From assembly GCA_021730985.1 (NCBI GenBank), contig JAKFYI010000016.1, positions 1 through 64,000 of the forward strand: a stretch of DNA of 64,000 bases, read 5' to 3'. The position numbers and the translations under genes were made by a program. The notes under the pieces are model-generated. The model worked only from the letters and a program-made list of their open reading frames with translations, was not told where the DNA came from and did not search any database. This document shows positions 1 through 7,445 of the stretch, in pieces. The stretch is from Hyphomicrobiales bacterium. Lineage in GTDB: Bacteria; Pseudomonadota; Alphaproteobacteria; Rhizobiales; Xanthobacteraceae. Position 1 is the stretch's first letter. Every line of letters starts with the position of its first letter.

Positions 1-506
1 AGCATCTCGATGCCGAGCTGATGCTGGCTGCCGTTGCCGCCCGACGCGTAGGGCAGCGGCGGCTTGGTCTTGCGCGCGTGCTCGATGAACTCCGGCAGCG
101 TCTTCGCCGGGATGCTGGGGTTGACCGCCAGGAAAAACTGGTTCGACGCCACGCTCGACACCGCGACCAGATCCTTCAGCGTGTCGAACGGCATCTTCGG
201 ATAGACGTGCGGATTGATCGCGATCAGGCTGTCGGCGGCGAGCAGCAGCGTGTAGCCGTCGGGATCGGCCTTGGCGACCATGTCGCCCGCCGTGTTGCCG
301 TTGGCGCCGCTGCGGTTCTCAACGAACACGCCTTGCCCGATGGTTTCCGTGAGCCGCTGCGCCAGCAGGCGGGCCGCGATGTCGGGCGCGCCGCCCGGCG
401 GAATGGTCACCACGATCTTGATCGGCCGCGAGGGAAACGGCTGCGCCGGCGCCTCCGCGGCCGTCAGCATGGCGGATGCCAGAACCAGGGCCCAAAGCCT
501 CGTCAT
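1..506 (-). CDS. Bug-family (TTT) periplasmic solute receptor, N-terminal part
   Basis: The coding strand runs off the left edge, so only the first 168 residues are present. The start ATG at 506 is preceded by a good ribosome site (GGAGGAAG). A cleavable signal peptide (MTRLWALVLASAMLTAAEA) precedes the mature start QPFPSRPIKIVV, the usual opening of tripartite-tricarboxylate-transporter receptors. The family signatures PPGGAPDIAAR and ENRSGANGN follow in order, then DPDGYTLLLA. These proteins bind carboxylates or aromatics in the periplasm and deliver them to TctA/TctB membrane partners, but no such genes are nearby. The ligand cannot be read from sequence. It is divergent from the cupin gene, with a 130-bp gap that probably holds both promoters. 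Confidence 0.9.
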   Translation of the reverse strand, partial: MTRLWALVLASAMLTAAEAPAQPFPSRPIKIVVTIPPGGAPDIAARLLAQRLTETIGQGVFVENRSGANGNTAGDMVAKADPDGYTLLLAADSLIAINPHVYPKMPFDTLKDLVAVSSVASNQFFLAVNPSIPAKTLPEFIEHARKTKPPLPYASGGNGSQHQLGIEM

Positions 507-636
507 CGCTTCCTCCGGATCGTTGCATTCAGACTAGCATGAATGACGCGCCGGACAGCGGCCCCGCTTGCGACCAAACGCGCGCCCCAATAGCGTTCGG
601 GCAGCCCATTCAGACAGGCATCAGGGAGTAAACGAC

Positions 637-1113
637 ATGGCACTCAAGGTTCGTCGCGTCATCACCGGGCATGACGCCAGCGGCAAGGCGGTCGTCAAGA
701 TCGACGAGGTCGTGGCCAAGCTGAAGGAAGGCCGCCCCGGCGCGATGGTGGCGGCGATCTGGACCACCGAGAAGTTCCCGGTCGACAACGACGGCCAGGA
801 CGACGCGGCGGCGCGCCCGGTCGGCACCACGCTGCCCGGCGGCACGGTGCTGCGCGTGGTCGAGTTCAGCCCCGGCGTGCAGTCGCGCAACCACCGCACC
901 GACTCGATCGATTACGCGATCGTCATGTCCGGCGAGATCGACATGGAGATGGACGGCGCCATGATCCACCTCAAGGCCGGCGACGTGATGGTGCAGCGCG
1001 GCACGATCCACAACTGGATCAACACCGGCGCCGCGCCCTGCGTCATCTGCTTTGCCCTAATCGACGCCAAGCCGGTGACCGCGGGCGGCAAGGTGCTCAA
1101 CGCCGTCGGCTAG
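637..1113 (+). CDS. cupin-domain protein
   Basis: A 158-residue single-domain cupin. The first cupin motif lies near residues 84-99 (NHRTDSIDYAIVMSG), giving His86 and an acidic residue as likely metal ligands. The second lies near 116-129 (GDVMVQRGTIHNWIN) with His125, where the usual Pro is replaced by Arg. The ATG at 637 is chosen because it follows CAGGGAG and opens with a typical cupin N-terminus; an in-frame start at 568 would add a basic, unconserved extension. Small cupins bind a metal and act as isomerases, dioxygenases or sugar-binding proteins. The Bug receptor next door hints at a catabolic role, but the substrate is unknown. No signal peptide, so probably cytoplasmic. Confidence 0.88.
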   Translation: MALKVRRVITGHDASGKAVVKIDEVVAKLKEGRPGAMVAAIWTTEKFPVDNDGQDDAAARPVGTTLPGGTVLRVVEFSPGVQSRNHRTDSIDYAIVMSGEIDMEMDGAMIHLKAGDVMVQRGTIHNWINTGAAPCVICFALIDAKPVTAGGKVLNAVG

Positions 1114-1121
1114 CGCGCTCC

Positions 1122-1520
1122 TCAGCGCGCCAGCATCACGATCGCTTCGACCTCGAACAGCGCGCCGTCGCGCGCCAGCGCCGGCACGCCGATCGTGGTG
1201 CTGGCGGGCGGCTGCGACATGTTCGCATACTTGTCTCGGACCTCGCGGTAGATCGCGATATTGGACGGAATATCAACCAGGTAGTTGTTGACCTTCACCA
1301 CATCGTTGAAGGTCGCCCCGACCGCGGCCAGCGCCGCCTTCAGGTTCTCGAACGCCTGCACCGCCTGGGCGCGGAAGTCGCCCGCGATCTTGCCGTCCGG
1401 CGTCACCCCGAGTTGCCCCGCGATATAGACGATCCGGCCCGGACCTGTGACTTCGACCACATGCGAATAGCCGCCCGGCTTCGCGATGGCCTCGGGGTTC
1501 ATGAAACGCGTGTTGGACAT
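1122..1520 (-). CDS. Rid family (YjgF/YER057c/UK114) protein lacking the catalytic arginine
   Basis: A 132-residue Rid-fold protein with the hallmark segments VYIAGQLGVTPDGKIAG (about 32-47), FENLKAALAAVGATFNDVVK (57-76) and the C-terminal ALFEVEAIVML. True RidA deaminases hydrolyse reactive 2-aminoacrylate using an arginine in the PAR motif. Here that stretch reads PPAST, with Ser107 at the arginine position, so classic 2-iminopropanoate deaminase activity is not expected and it belongs with the non-RidA subgroups. The ATG at 1520 fits the family N-terminus (MSNTRFMNPE); a GTG at 1544 would add eight residues. It is convergent with the cupin gene, with a gap of 8 bp. Confidence 0.9.
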   Translation of the reverse strand: MSNTRFMNPEAIAKPGGYSHVVEVTGPGRIVYIAGQLGVTPDGKIAGDFRAQAVQAFENLKAALAAVGATFNDVVKVNNYLVDIPSNIAIYREVRDKYANMSQPPASTTIGVPALARDGALFEVEAIVMLAR

Positions 1521-1661
1521 GGTTGCCGCCACCAGATTGCGCACCGCCCAGCGCGATGCGTTGCAGCATCAGTATAGCGGCCATGCAGCGCGATTTGGAA
1601 AACGAATTATTAACGTTGCGCGGCCACCCTCGGGCCAGTTGCGCGACCAACCTTGGGCCAA

Positions 1662-2951
1662 ATGTCCGAGAAAACCTTATCACCGGCTGCACCGGCGGCG
1701 GGCGATGCAGCCGCGTCTTCGGCTGCGGCGCCTGTGGCCGGTCTTGCGCGCACGCCGCTTTGCTTCGTCGTCGACGAAGAGAACAGCATCCGGCACTTCG
1801 TTTCGCTGATCCTCCAGGGCACCGGCATCGACACCATGGAGTTCGCCGACAGCGCGGCGTTCCGCGCCGCGCGCTCGGCGTATCCGCCGGACATCATCAT
1901 GCTCAACGTCAGCCTGGACGCCGGCGACGCGATCCAATCGATCGAGGCGCTGGGCCGCTCCGGTTATCCGGGCGCTCTGCAACTGATGAGCAATCGCGGC
2001 TCCGCCGTGCTGGAAAATCTCAAGATGATCGGCGAGCAGCACAAGCTGAAGATGCTGCCGGTGCTCAAGAAGCCGTTCGAGACCTCCGCCGTCCAGAAGA
2101 TCGTTTCCGAATTGAAGCTCGGCCACGCGCACCCGGCGACCGCGCGCGTCGGTCTCGCCGAGGCGATGCAGAACGACTGGGTCGAGTTCTGGTATCAGCC
2201 CAAGGTCGATATGCGCCGCAAGCAGCTCGCGGGCGCCGAGGTGTTCGCCCGCGTGCGGCATCCGCAGCACGGCGTATTGCTGCCCGGCAGCTTCATGCCC
2301 GGCGCCGACGAGGCCACCCTCTTGACGCTGGCCGAACGGGCGCTGGTCGAGGCCCTCAAGGGCGGCATCAAGTTCGCCAAGCTCGGCGTCAACCTGCGGA
2401 TGGCGATCAACGTCTCGATCGACGCGCTGGTAAAACTGCCGGTCGGCGACATCGTGCGCGCGCACCGCCCGGAAGCCGAAGCCTGGCCGGGCATCATCAT
2501 CGATCTGACCGAAGAGCAGATCGTCAAGGAAATCACGCTCGCCTGTGACCAGAGCAAGAAGCTCGCGCCGCACAATGTGCGGCTCGCGATCGACGACTTC
2601 GGCAAGGCCTACGCCTCCCTGACCAAGGTCAAGGAGATGCCGTTCGCGGAGATGAAGCTCGACCGTTCGTTCGTCACCGCCTGCGGCACCGACAAGGTGA
2701 ACGCGCCGATCTGCAAGACCGTGATCGACATGGCGCACAGCTTCGGCAGCCTTGCGGTCGGCATCGGCATCGAAAACGCGGCCGACCTCACCGCCCTGGT
2801 CAGCATGGGCTGCGATCTCGGCCAGGGCTTCCTGCTGGGACAGCCGATGCCGGAGGAGCGTTTCATCGCGCTGCTGAAGCAGCGGGTCAACGTGCGGCCG
2901 GCTAACGTCGTAAACGTCGGCGCGCCGGCCATGGCGGCCGCAGCGCGGTAG
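1662..2951 (+). CDS. receiver-like plus EAL domain protein, probably catalytically inactive
   Basis: About 429 residues. After an Ala/Pro-rich N-terminus, residues 33-150 form a receiver-like domain that starts FVVDEE and keeps the late lysine (VLKKPFE), but the phospho-acceptor position reads IIMLN (Asn82). Residues 165-400 form an EAL domain. Its signature is degenerate: EAL becomes EVF (193-195), DDFG is kept (311-314), Lys332 and the QG pair (388-389) are kept, but the AEGVE motif reads GIGIE, losing the glutamate that serves as general base. EAL enzymes hydrolyse cyclic di-GMP; this one more likely binds it or acts through protein contacts. An upstream in-frame TTG (1653) is a less likely start. 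No DNA-binding or membrane segment is seen. Confidence 0.85.
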   Translation: MSEKTLSPAAPAAGDAAASSAAAPVAGLARTPLCFVVDEENSIRHFVSLILQGTGIDTMEFADSAAFRAARSAYPPDIIMLNVSLDAGDAIQSIEALGRSGYPGALQLMSNRGSAVLENLKMIGEQHKLKMLPVLKKPFETSAVQKIVSELKLGHAHPATARVGLAEAMQNDWVEFWYQPKVDMRRKQLAGAEVFARVRHPQHGVLLPGSFMPGADEATLLTLAERALVEALKGGIKFAKLGVNLRMAINVSIDALVKLPVGDIVRAHRPEAEAWPGIIIDLTEEQIVKEITLACDQSKKLAPHNVRLAIDDFGKAYASLTKVKEMPFAEMKLDRSFVTACGTDKVNAPICKTVIDMAHSFGSLAVGIGIENAADLTALVSMGCDLGQGFLLGQPMPEERFIALLKQRVNVRPANVVNVGAPAMAAAAR

Positions 2952-3007
2952 AGGCCACACCTCGCTCATTGACCGGGACCGGCTGCCATGCGATTCACGG
3001 CCTTGGC

Positions 3008-3084
3008 CGGGGCATAGCGCAGTCTGGTAGCGCACCTCGTTTGGGACGAGGGGGTCGCAGGTTCAAATCCTGCTGCCCCGACCA
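3008..3084 (+). tRNA. tRNA-Pro (anticodon TGG)
   Basis: The acceptor arms CGGGGCA and TGCCCCG pair over seven bases, followed by discriminator A and an encoded CCA. The anticodon stem CCTCG/CGAGG encloses loop TTTGGGA, so the anticodon is TGG, reading proline codons. The T-loop is GTTCAAATCC. It sits just upstream of the NDUFS4-like gene and may be cotranscribed with it. Confidence 0.97.
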
Positions 3085-3109
3085 ATTTCACTCAAGCATC
3101 GAAACGAAC

Positions 3110-3415
3110 ATGACAGCGCGCATCTACAGGCCAGCCAAGACGGCGATGCAGTCCGGTCAAGCCAATACCAAGGACTGGCTGCTCGACTACGAGCCGGAGG
3201 AGCCGCGCGTGGTCGAATCGCTGATGGGCTGGACGAGCTCGGGCGACATGAAGAGCCAGCTTCGCCTGCACTTCGCCACCAAGGACGAAGCCATCGCCTA
3301 TTGCGTGCGTCACGGCATCCCCTATCAGGTGGCCGAGACCAAGGCGCCGGTGCGCCACGGGATGTCCTACTCGGACAATTTCGCATTCACGCGCCGCGGC
3401 TCCTGGACGCACTGA
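3110..3415 (+). CDS. NDUFS4-like accessory subunit of respiratory complex I
   Basis: A 101-residue protein of the ETC complex I conserved-region family (homologous to the 18-kDa NDUFS4 subunit). The N-terminus ARIYRPAKTAMQSG, the central GWTSSGDMKSQLRLHF and the segment DEAIAYCVRHGIPY are diagnostic. In alphaproteobacteria this small soluble subunit binds the peripheral arm of NADH:quinone oxidoreductase and is encoded away from the nuo operon, as here. The ATG at 3110 gives the family-length protein; upstream in-frame starts run through tRNA-Pro and are rejected. The last codons and the stop lie inside a 28-bp direct repeat that is copied downstream. Confidence 0.93.
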   Translation: MTARIYRPAKTAMQSGQANTKDWLLDYEPEEPRVVESLMGWTSSGDMKSQLRLHFATKDEAIAYCVRHGIPYQVAETKAPVRHGMSYSDNFAFTRRGSWTH

Positions 3416-3472
3416 GCCGCTCCGCGGCTCCTGGACGCACTGAGCCGCTCCGCGGCTCCTGGACGCACTGAG
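3395..3472. repeat. 28-bp tandem direct repeat, about 2.8 copies
   Basis: Units begin at 3395, 3423 and 3451. Each starts CGCGGCTCCTGGACGCACTG and ends AGCCGCTC; the third stops after CACTGAG. The first unit holds the codons for GSWTH and the stop of the NDUFS4-like gene, so the array is a recent-looking duplication of that gene's 3' end. Copies are identical where they can be compared. Confidence 0.95.
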
Positions 3473-3480
3473 AACCCGCT

Positions 3481-4386
3481 CTATTTTGGCGGCTGCCAAT
3501 CCGCCGGAGCGAAGCGCACCACCGCGCCCTCGAACGGCGGCCGCATATTCTGGAACGCGCCTCCGGCGTACAGATGGCCCGCGCCATCGAACCCGACCGT
3601 ATCGACGAACGGCATCGACACCTTCAGCGTGTTGAGGTGCTTGCCTGAGCGGTCGAACAGATGCACGCGCCCCTCGCCGTATTCGGCCACCACCAGGATG
3701 CCGGGCGCCAGCACGATCCCGTCCGGGCCCGCCTCCGTGTAGGAGAACGTCCGCGTCGCATCGTGCTGGGCGAAGTCGGCGAACACCCGCGTCGCGGTGA
3801 CCCGCTGGCGGCTGTCGAGGGTGAGCGCCAGAACGCGCCGCGCCAGGTGCTCGGACAGGTACAGCGTGCGCGTCGTGGCATCGAAGGCGACGCCATTGGC
3901 GTATTTGATGCCGCTCGTCACCTCGGTCATCACCCCCATCGCCGTGAGGTGATAGACGCGGCCGGTCGCGGGCGCGCGTGCGTTGAAGATGCCTGAATCG
4001 GAAAAGAACACCCCGCCCTGCCCGTCGCTCACCGACGCGTTGGGATCGCCGATCCGGACGCCGTTCGGAGCCGAGCGGAAGCGCCGCCCGGTCACGCCCT
4101 TGTCGGACACCTCGACGACGTGCTTGCCGAGATGACAGTTCACCAGGAAGCCCGAGTCCCCGAACGGGCTGATCGCGGTCGGCCCGCAGCCCGCATCGCG
4201 CCAGAACTCGCGCGTGGTGCCGCCTTCGATGATGCTGATCCGGTCGGCGCCCATTTCGGCGAAGTACATCTTGCCGCCGTGCCAGAGCAGGCCTTCCGGA
4301 TAGGCGCCGGATGCGACCACCACGGGCTCGGCGTTGGCGCAGCAGCCGGCGAGCGCCAGAAGCAGCGCGGCCAGCCAGGCCTTCAT
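3481..4386 (-). CDS. exported lipoprotein with SMP-30/NHL-type beta-propeller
   Basis: 301 residues. The N-terminus MKAWLAALLLALAGC ends in a lipobox (LAGC), predicting lipidation at Cys15. The rest is a beta-propeller of the SMP-30/gluconolactonase/NHL type: repeated short strands such as PEGLLWHGGKMYFAEM, GVFFSDSGIFN, YANGVAFDATTRTLYLSEH and GPDGIVLAPGILVVAEYGEG. Members with intact acidic metal ligands are lactonases; others only bind ligands. Activity is not certain here. It is followed on the same strand by the 4397-5964 pair transcribed into it (10-bp gap), so the three genes probably form one unit with a cell-envelope theme. Confidence 0.82.
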   Translation of the reverse strand: MKAWLAALLLALAGCCANAEPVVVASGAYPEGLLWHGGKMYFAEMGADRISIIEGGTTREFWRDAGCGPTAISPFGDSGFLVNCHLGKHVVEVSDKGVTGRRFRSAPNGVRIGDPNASVSDGQGGVFFSDSGIFNARAPATGRVYHLTAMGVMTEVTSGIKYANGVAFDATTRTLYLSEHLARRVLALTLDSRQRVTATRVFADFAQHDATRTFSYTEAGPDGIVLAPGILVVAEYGEGRVHLFDRSGKHLNTLKVSMPFVDTVGFDGAGHLYAGGAFQNMRPPFEGAVVRFAPADWQPPK

Positions 4387-4396
4387 GATCGCGTCC

Positions 4397-5017
4397 TCAT
4401 GGACGATCGCCGCGCAGGAAGCGGCTGGCCAGGATCATGACTAGGCCGCAGGCGGCGGTGATCGCCGCAAACGCCATGGTCAGCGCGCGCGAGCCGAACA
4501 GCGGCACCAGGGTGAAGGTGGTGACCAAAGTGCCGAGCACGTTGCCCACCGTCGATACGCCGTAAACATAGCCGACCAGACGGCCGCCGAAGCTGACAGA
4601 CGTGAGCAGCAGGCGCACCGCGAACGGGGTGAACACGCTCATCAGGGTGAGCGGCAGCAGCAGCAGCGCCGTCGCCGCGAAGATGATGCCGGCCATGCCG
4701 TCGCCGACGCCGGTGAGAATCCAAGAGAACAGCGGATCGACCCAGAGCGGAATGCTGAACAGGTACGCGCCTGCCGCGATCAGCAATGCGCCGCATAATT
4801 TCGGGCTCATGGTGCGGTCGACCAGCGCGCCGCCGATCAGATAGCCGAGCATCAGCGCGATCAGCACGGTGGCGATCAGCGAGGCCCAGGTATTGATGCC
4901 GCCGCCGAAGTACGGATAGAGGTAGCGGCTCGCCAGCATCTCGAAGCCCATCAGCGCGAAGCCGAGCACGGCCGCGATGATAAACAGCAGCAATCCGCGC
5001 AGCAGGGAGGCCGGCAT
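4397..5017 (-). CDS. membrane half of a split MFS/spermidine-synthase-like system
   Basis: 206 residues with about six hydrophobic helices (LLLFIIAAVLGFALMGFEML, LIATVLIALMLGYLIGGALV and others). It matches the membrane portion of fused MFS transporter/spermidine synthase proteins, including the family segment GFEMLASRYLYPYFGGGINTWA. The ATG at 5017 overlaps the stop of the upstream gene as TGATG, implying translational coupling; a start at 5047 would overlap by 31 bases and is less likely. Only half the usual twelve helices are present, as is common for this family. No substrate is known. Confidence 0.82.
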   Translation of the reverse strand: MPASLLRGLLLFIIAAVLGFALMGFEMLASRYLYPYFGGGINTWASLIATVLIALMLGYLIGGALVDRTMSPKLCGALLIAAGAYLFSIPLWVDPLFSWILTGVGDGMAGIIFAATALLLLPLTLMSVFTPFAVRLLLTSVSFGGRLVGYVYGVSTVGNVLGTLVTTFTLVPLFGSRALTMAFAAITAACGLVMILASRFLRGDRP

Positions 5018-5964
5018 CAGCGGGGCGCTTCCGTCTGATCTTTCCACTTTTCGTTGTTCTGCTCGATGGCGCGCATGGTCTCCACCGGGGCGAAATCGTC
5101 GGTGAGGATTTTGCCGGTCGGCCGGCCCAGCACGCGGCGGTTGTTCTGGATCATGGTGCGGATGTCGTAGCGAAGATTGTAGCGCGCCTGCACCACGCCG
5201 GCGCGCGCCATCAGATCGGTCTGGCGCGCCGAAGGTCCGTCGTAGCCGATCGCCACCACGTTGCCGCCGCCGTCGTACAGATCGACCGACGGAAACACGC
5301 TGTTGAGCGTAGCCGTCGCGGAATCGAACAGCATGGTGGAGGGCTCGATGTTCTGCACCACAATCCCGCCCGGGGCGAGCCGCGACTTCACCAGGGTGTA
5401 GAACTCCTTGGTCAGCAGGTGGAACGGCACGAACGGCCCGCGATAGGCGTCGATCAGGATGATGTCCCAGAGGTCCTTGTCGCGCATCAGGAACGAGCGG
5501 CCGTCCGCCACCACCGCGCGCAGCGTCGCCGACTCCTTGAACTGGAAATATTTCTTGGCGAGATCGACCACATCCTTGTCGATCTCCACCGCAAGGATGG
5601 CGGTGTCGGGGAGCGCCGCCTTCAGATACGAGATGGTGCGTCCGCCGCCCAGGCCGATCTCCAGGATGCGCTCGACCTTGGGCACGTAGGCAAGGCCGAC
5701 CGTCATCATCCGGGTGTAATCGACCGTCAGCGCGCCCGGGTCCGACAGCTTCATGCTGCTCTCGGTGAAGTAGCGCTTGTTGTGACCGAAGGTCATGGTG
5801 ACGCTGTCGGTGTCGCCGAAAATGAAGATGTTGTTGTAGGTCGACTCGCGCTTTTCCAGCAGGCCGGTTTGTTGCGCCGCGGCGGTCTGGACCAGCAACG
5901 ATTGGGCCAGCAGCGCGAGGGCTGCGGCAAACGCTACGCCGAATGCCGTTGGCGAAAGCCGCAT
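5017..5964 (-). CDS. spermidine-synthase-like Rossmann protein with N-terminal export signal
   Basis: 315 residues. Residues 1-30 form a signal peptide or anchor ending TAAAQ. The rest is a spermidine synthase/methyltransferase fold: ILEIGLGGGRT (100-110) for the nucleoside donor, an acidic Glu127 at the end of strand 2 (VEIDKD), ADGRSFL (153-159) and IDAYRG (171-176). The canonical aminopropyltransferase motif DxxDP is not conserved, so polyamine synthesis is doubtful. The TGATG overlap with the membrane-protein gene downstream suggests the two products act together. An export signal on a fold that normally uses cytosolic decarboxylated SAM is odd; it may instead anchor the domain. Confidence 0.82.
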   Translation of the reverse strand: MRLSPTAFGVAFAAALALLAQSLLVQTAAAQQTGLLEKRESTYNNIFIFGDTDSVTMTFGHNKRYFTESSMKLSDPGALTVDYTRMMTVGLAYVPKVERILEIGLGGGRTISYLKAALPDTAILAVEIDKDVVDLAKKYFQFKESATLRAVVADGRSFLMRDKDLWDIILIDAYRGPFVPFHLLTKEFYTLVKSRLAPGGIVVQNIEPSTMLFDSATATLNSVFPSVDLYDGGGNVVAIGYDGPSARQTDLMARAGVVQARYNLRYDIRTMIQNNRRVLGRPTGKILTDDFAPVETMRAIEQNNEKWKDQTEAPR

Positions 5965-6152
5965 CAGCGGCTCCCGCCGCTTGGAGCGGTCGATGGCAGG
6001 GAAGCGGCTGCGGTCACGGCGTGGCCTTTCTCTGATCTCGGTCTGATGGGAACACCGCCAACGGCCCTCGAGCCGGGTGGCTGGCCTTGGCGCGCCAACA
6101 AATAGCAATCTGTGGCAAAAAGACAACGAACCCCGGTGGCGCGGCTTTCGGG

Positions 6153-6172
6153 GCGGCCCCGCGCGGGGCCGC
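6153..6172 (-). terminator. GC-rich hairpin just after the DUF192 gene
   Basis: A perfect eight-base stem GCGGCCCC/GGGGCCGC with loop GCGC lies four bases beyond the stop of the DUF192 gene. There is no clear U-tract on the minus strand, so it may be a weak terminator or an mRNA-stabilising hairpin. Apart from this, the 5965-6175 gap shows nothing I can name. Confidence 0.4.
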
Positions 6173-6175
6173 GCT

Positions 6176-6643
6176 TCAGCGGCGGCGGAACATCGGGTGC
6201 ACCACCCGGTCGCCGGATGAGATGCCGAGCTTGCGCGCCGTGCCGCCGATCACCTCCAGAACCGCCCGCGCCGGTCCGCCGGAGCCGATGGTCAGGGTCG
6301 AAAACGGCGTGGTGTTCTCGGCGACCCGGACGATCGTCCCATTGCCGCCGATGAAGATCATGTCGAGCGACAGCGGCGTGTCCTTCATCCACATCGTGAT
6401 CGGCTGGTCGCGTTTGAAGTCGAACAGCATGCCGCGGCCTTCCGGCAGCTCGGTGCGGTGCATCAGCCCGCGGTTGAGCTCGGCCTCGGTCACGGCCAGT
6501 TCGACCGCAAAGGAGCGGACGCCCGATTTGGTCACGATTTCGAGGGTCTGGAGTTCGGCCGCGCGTACATCGGCTGTTCCGGGCGGAACAACCGCGAGGA
6601 ACAACAGCGAACAAGCGGAGAGGATGGTCTTCCAAATGCGCAT
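6176..6643 (-). CDS. exported DUF192 family protein
   Basis: 155 residues with a signal peptide (hydrophobic core ILSACSLLFLAVV, cleavage near ADVRAAE). The DUF192 domain fills the rest, with the family signatures NRGLMHRTELPEGRGMLF, MWMKDTPLSLDMIFI and VLEVIGGTARKLGI. The function of DUF192 is not established; it is often a small envelope protein encoded near cold-shock genes, as here, with cspA-type DNA 67 bp upstream on the same strand. The two may be cotranscribed. Confidence 0.88.
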   Translation of the reverse strand: MRIWKTILSACSLLFLAVVPPGTADVRAAELQTLEIVTKSGVRSFAVELAVTEAELNRGLMHRTELPEGRGMLFDFKRDQPITMWMKDTPLSLDMIFIGGNGTIVRVAENTTPFSTLTIGSGGPARAVLEVIGGTARKLGISSGDRVVHPMFRRR

Positions 6644-6710
6644 CGCGCCCCATTTGGGGGCGCGACGGCGGCAAGTTCAAGAGCCCGGCGGCTCGAATTT
6701 CAAAGACTTG

Positions 6711-7301
6711 TCAATGCGATGCCGGCCCGTGCGGCCCGGTGTCCGGGTGCACCTCGGCCGCCATCATGCCCTTCGGCCCCGGCCCAAACCGCACCAGCAC
6801 CGTCTGTCCCGGCCGCAGTTCGGCGATGCCGTAGCGCCGCAGCGTTTCCATGTGGACGAAGATGTCCGGCGTGCCCTCGCCCCGCGTGAGGAAGCCGAAG
6901 CCGCGCAAGCGGTTGAACCACTTCACGATCGCCCGCTCGAGACCGCTGGTCGGTGTGACCGAGACGTGGGTGCGCGCCGGCGGCAGTGTCGAAGGATGCA
7001 CCGCCGTCGACTCGTCCATCGACAAGACGCGGAAGGCTTGCAAGCCCTTCGGCCGCTGCAGCACCTCACACACCACCCGCGCGCCCTCGTATGCGGTCTG
7101 AAACCCGTCCCGCCGCAAGCAGGTTACGTGGAGAAGAATGTCCGGCAGCCCATTGTCCGGCAAGATGAAGCCGTAACCCTTCGCGACATCAAACCACTTG
7201 ATGACGCCTGAAAGTTCGATAACGGTCGCTGCCTCATCGGCAACTTCGTCACCCAACTGCGGTTCGAGCCCCAGGCCCTTTTGAATTCCGTCCGACGCCA
7301 T
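6711..7301 (-). CDS. double cold-shock-domain protein
   Basis: 196 residues with two CspA-like domains. The first (about 28-95) has VIKWFDVAKGYGFI (RNP1-like) and DILLHVT (RNP2-like). The second (about 122-190) has IVKWFNRLRGFGFL and DIFVHME. Both keep the aromatic nucleic-acid-binding face, so it should bind single-stranded RNA or DNA, probably as an RNA chaperone. Two fused domains in one chain are typical of many Rhizobiales Csp proteins. The ATG at 7301 gives a short acidic N-terminus; the in-frame extension to 7427 has no support and no better ribosome site. A 144-bp gap separates it from the sirtuin gene. Confidence 0.92.
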   Translation of the reverse strand: MASDGIQKGLGLEPQLGDEVADEAATVIELSGVIKWFDVAKGYGFILPDNGLPDILLHVTCLRRDGFQTAYEGARVVCEVLQRPKGLQAFRVLSMDESTAVHPSTLPPARTHVSVTPTSGLERAIVKWFNRLRGFGFLTRGEGTPDIFVHMETLRRYGIAELRPGQTVLVRFGPGPKGMMAAEVHPDTGPHGPASH

Positions 7302-7445
7302 GATGACGTTGGTTTCTTTGCTTGAGGCGTCTCTTGTTGGACGCTTCGAAGAAGAATCGCTGTAACCGAAGCAACATTGCACCCGCTCGCCAGATTCGCG
7401 CAATCTAAGTTGAGGGGTTGTGAACAACCCTTGGATCCAGGCGAA

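Noticed and set aside
1680-3035. Minus-strand frame of 451 residues opposite the receiver-EAL gene
   Set aside because: Translation is an antisense shadow without motifs and crosses into the tRNA-Pro gene.
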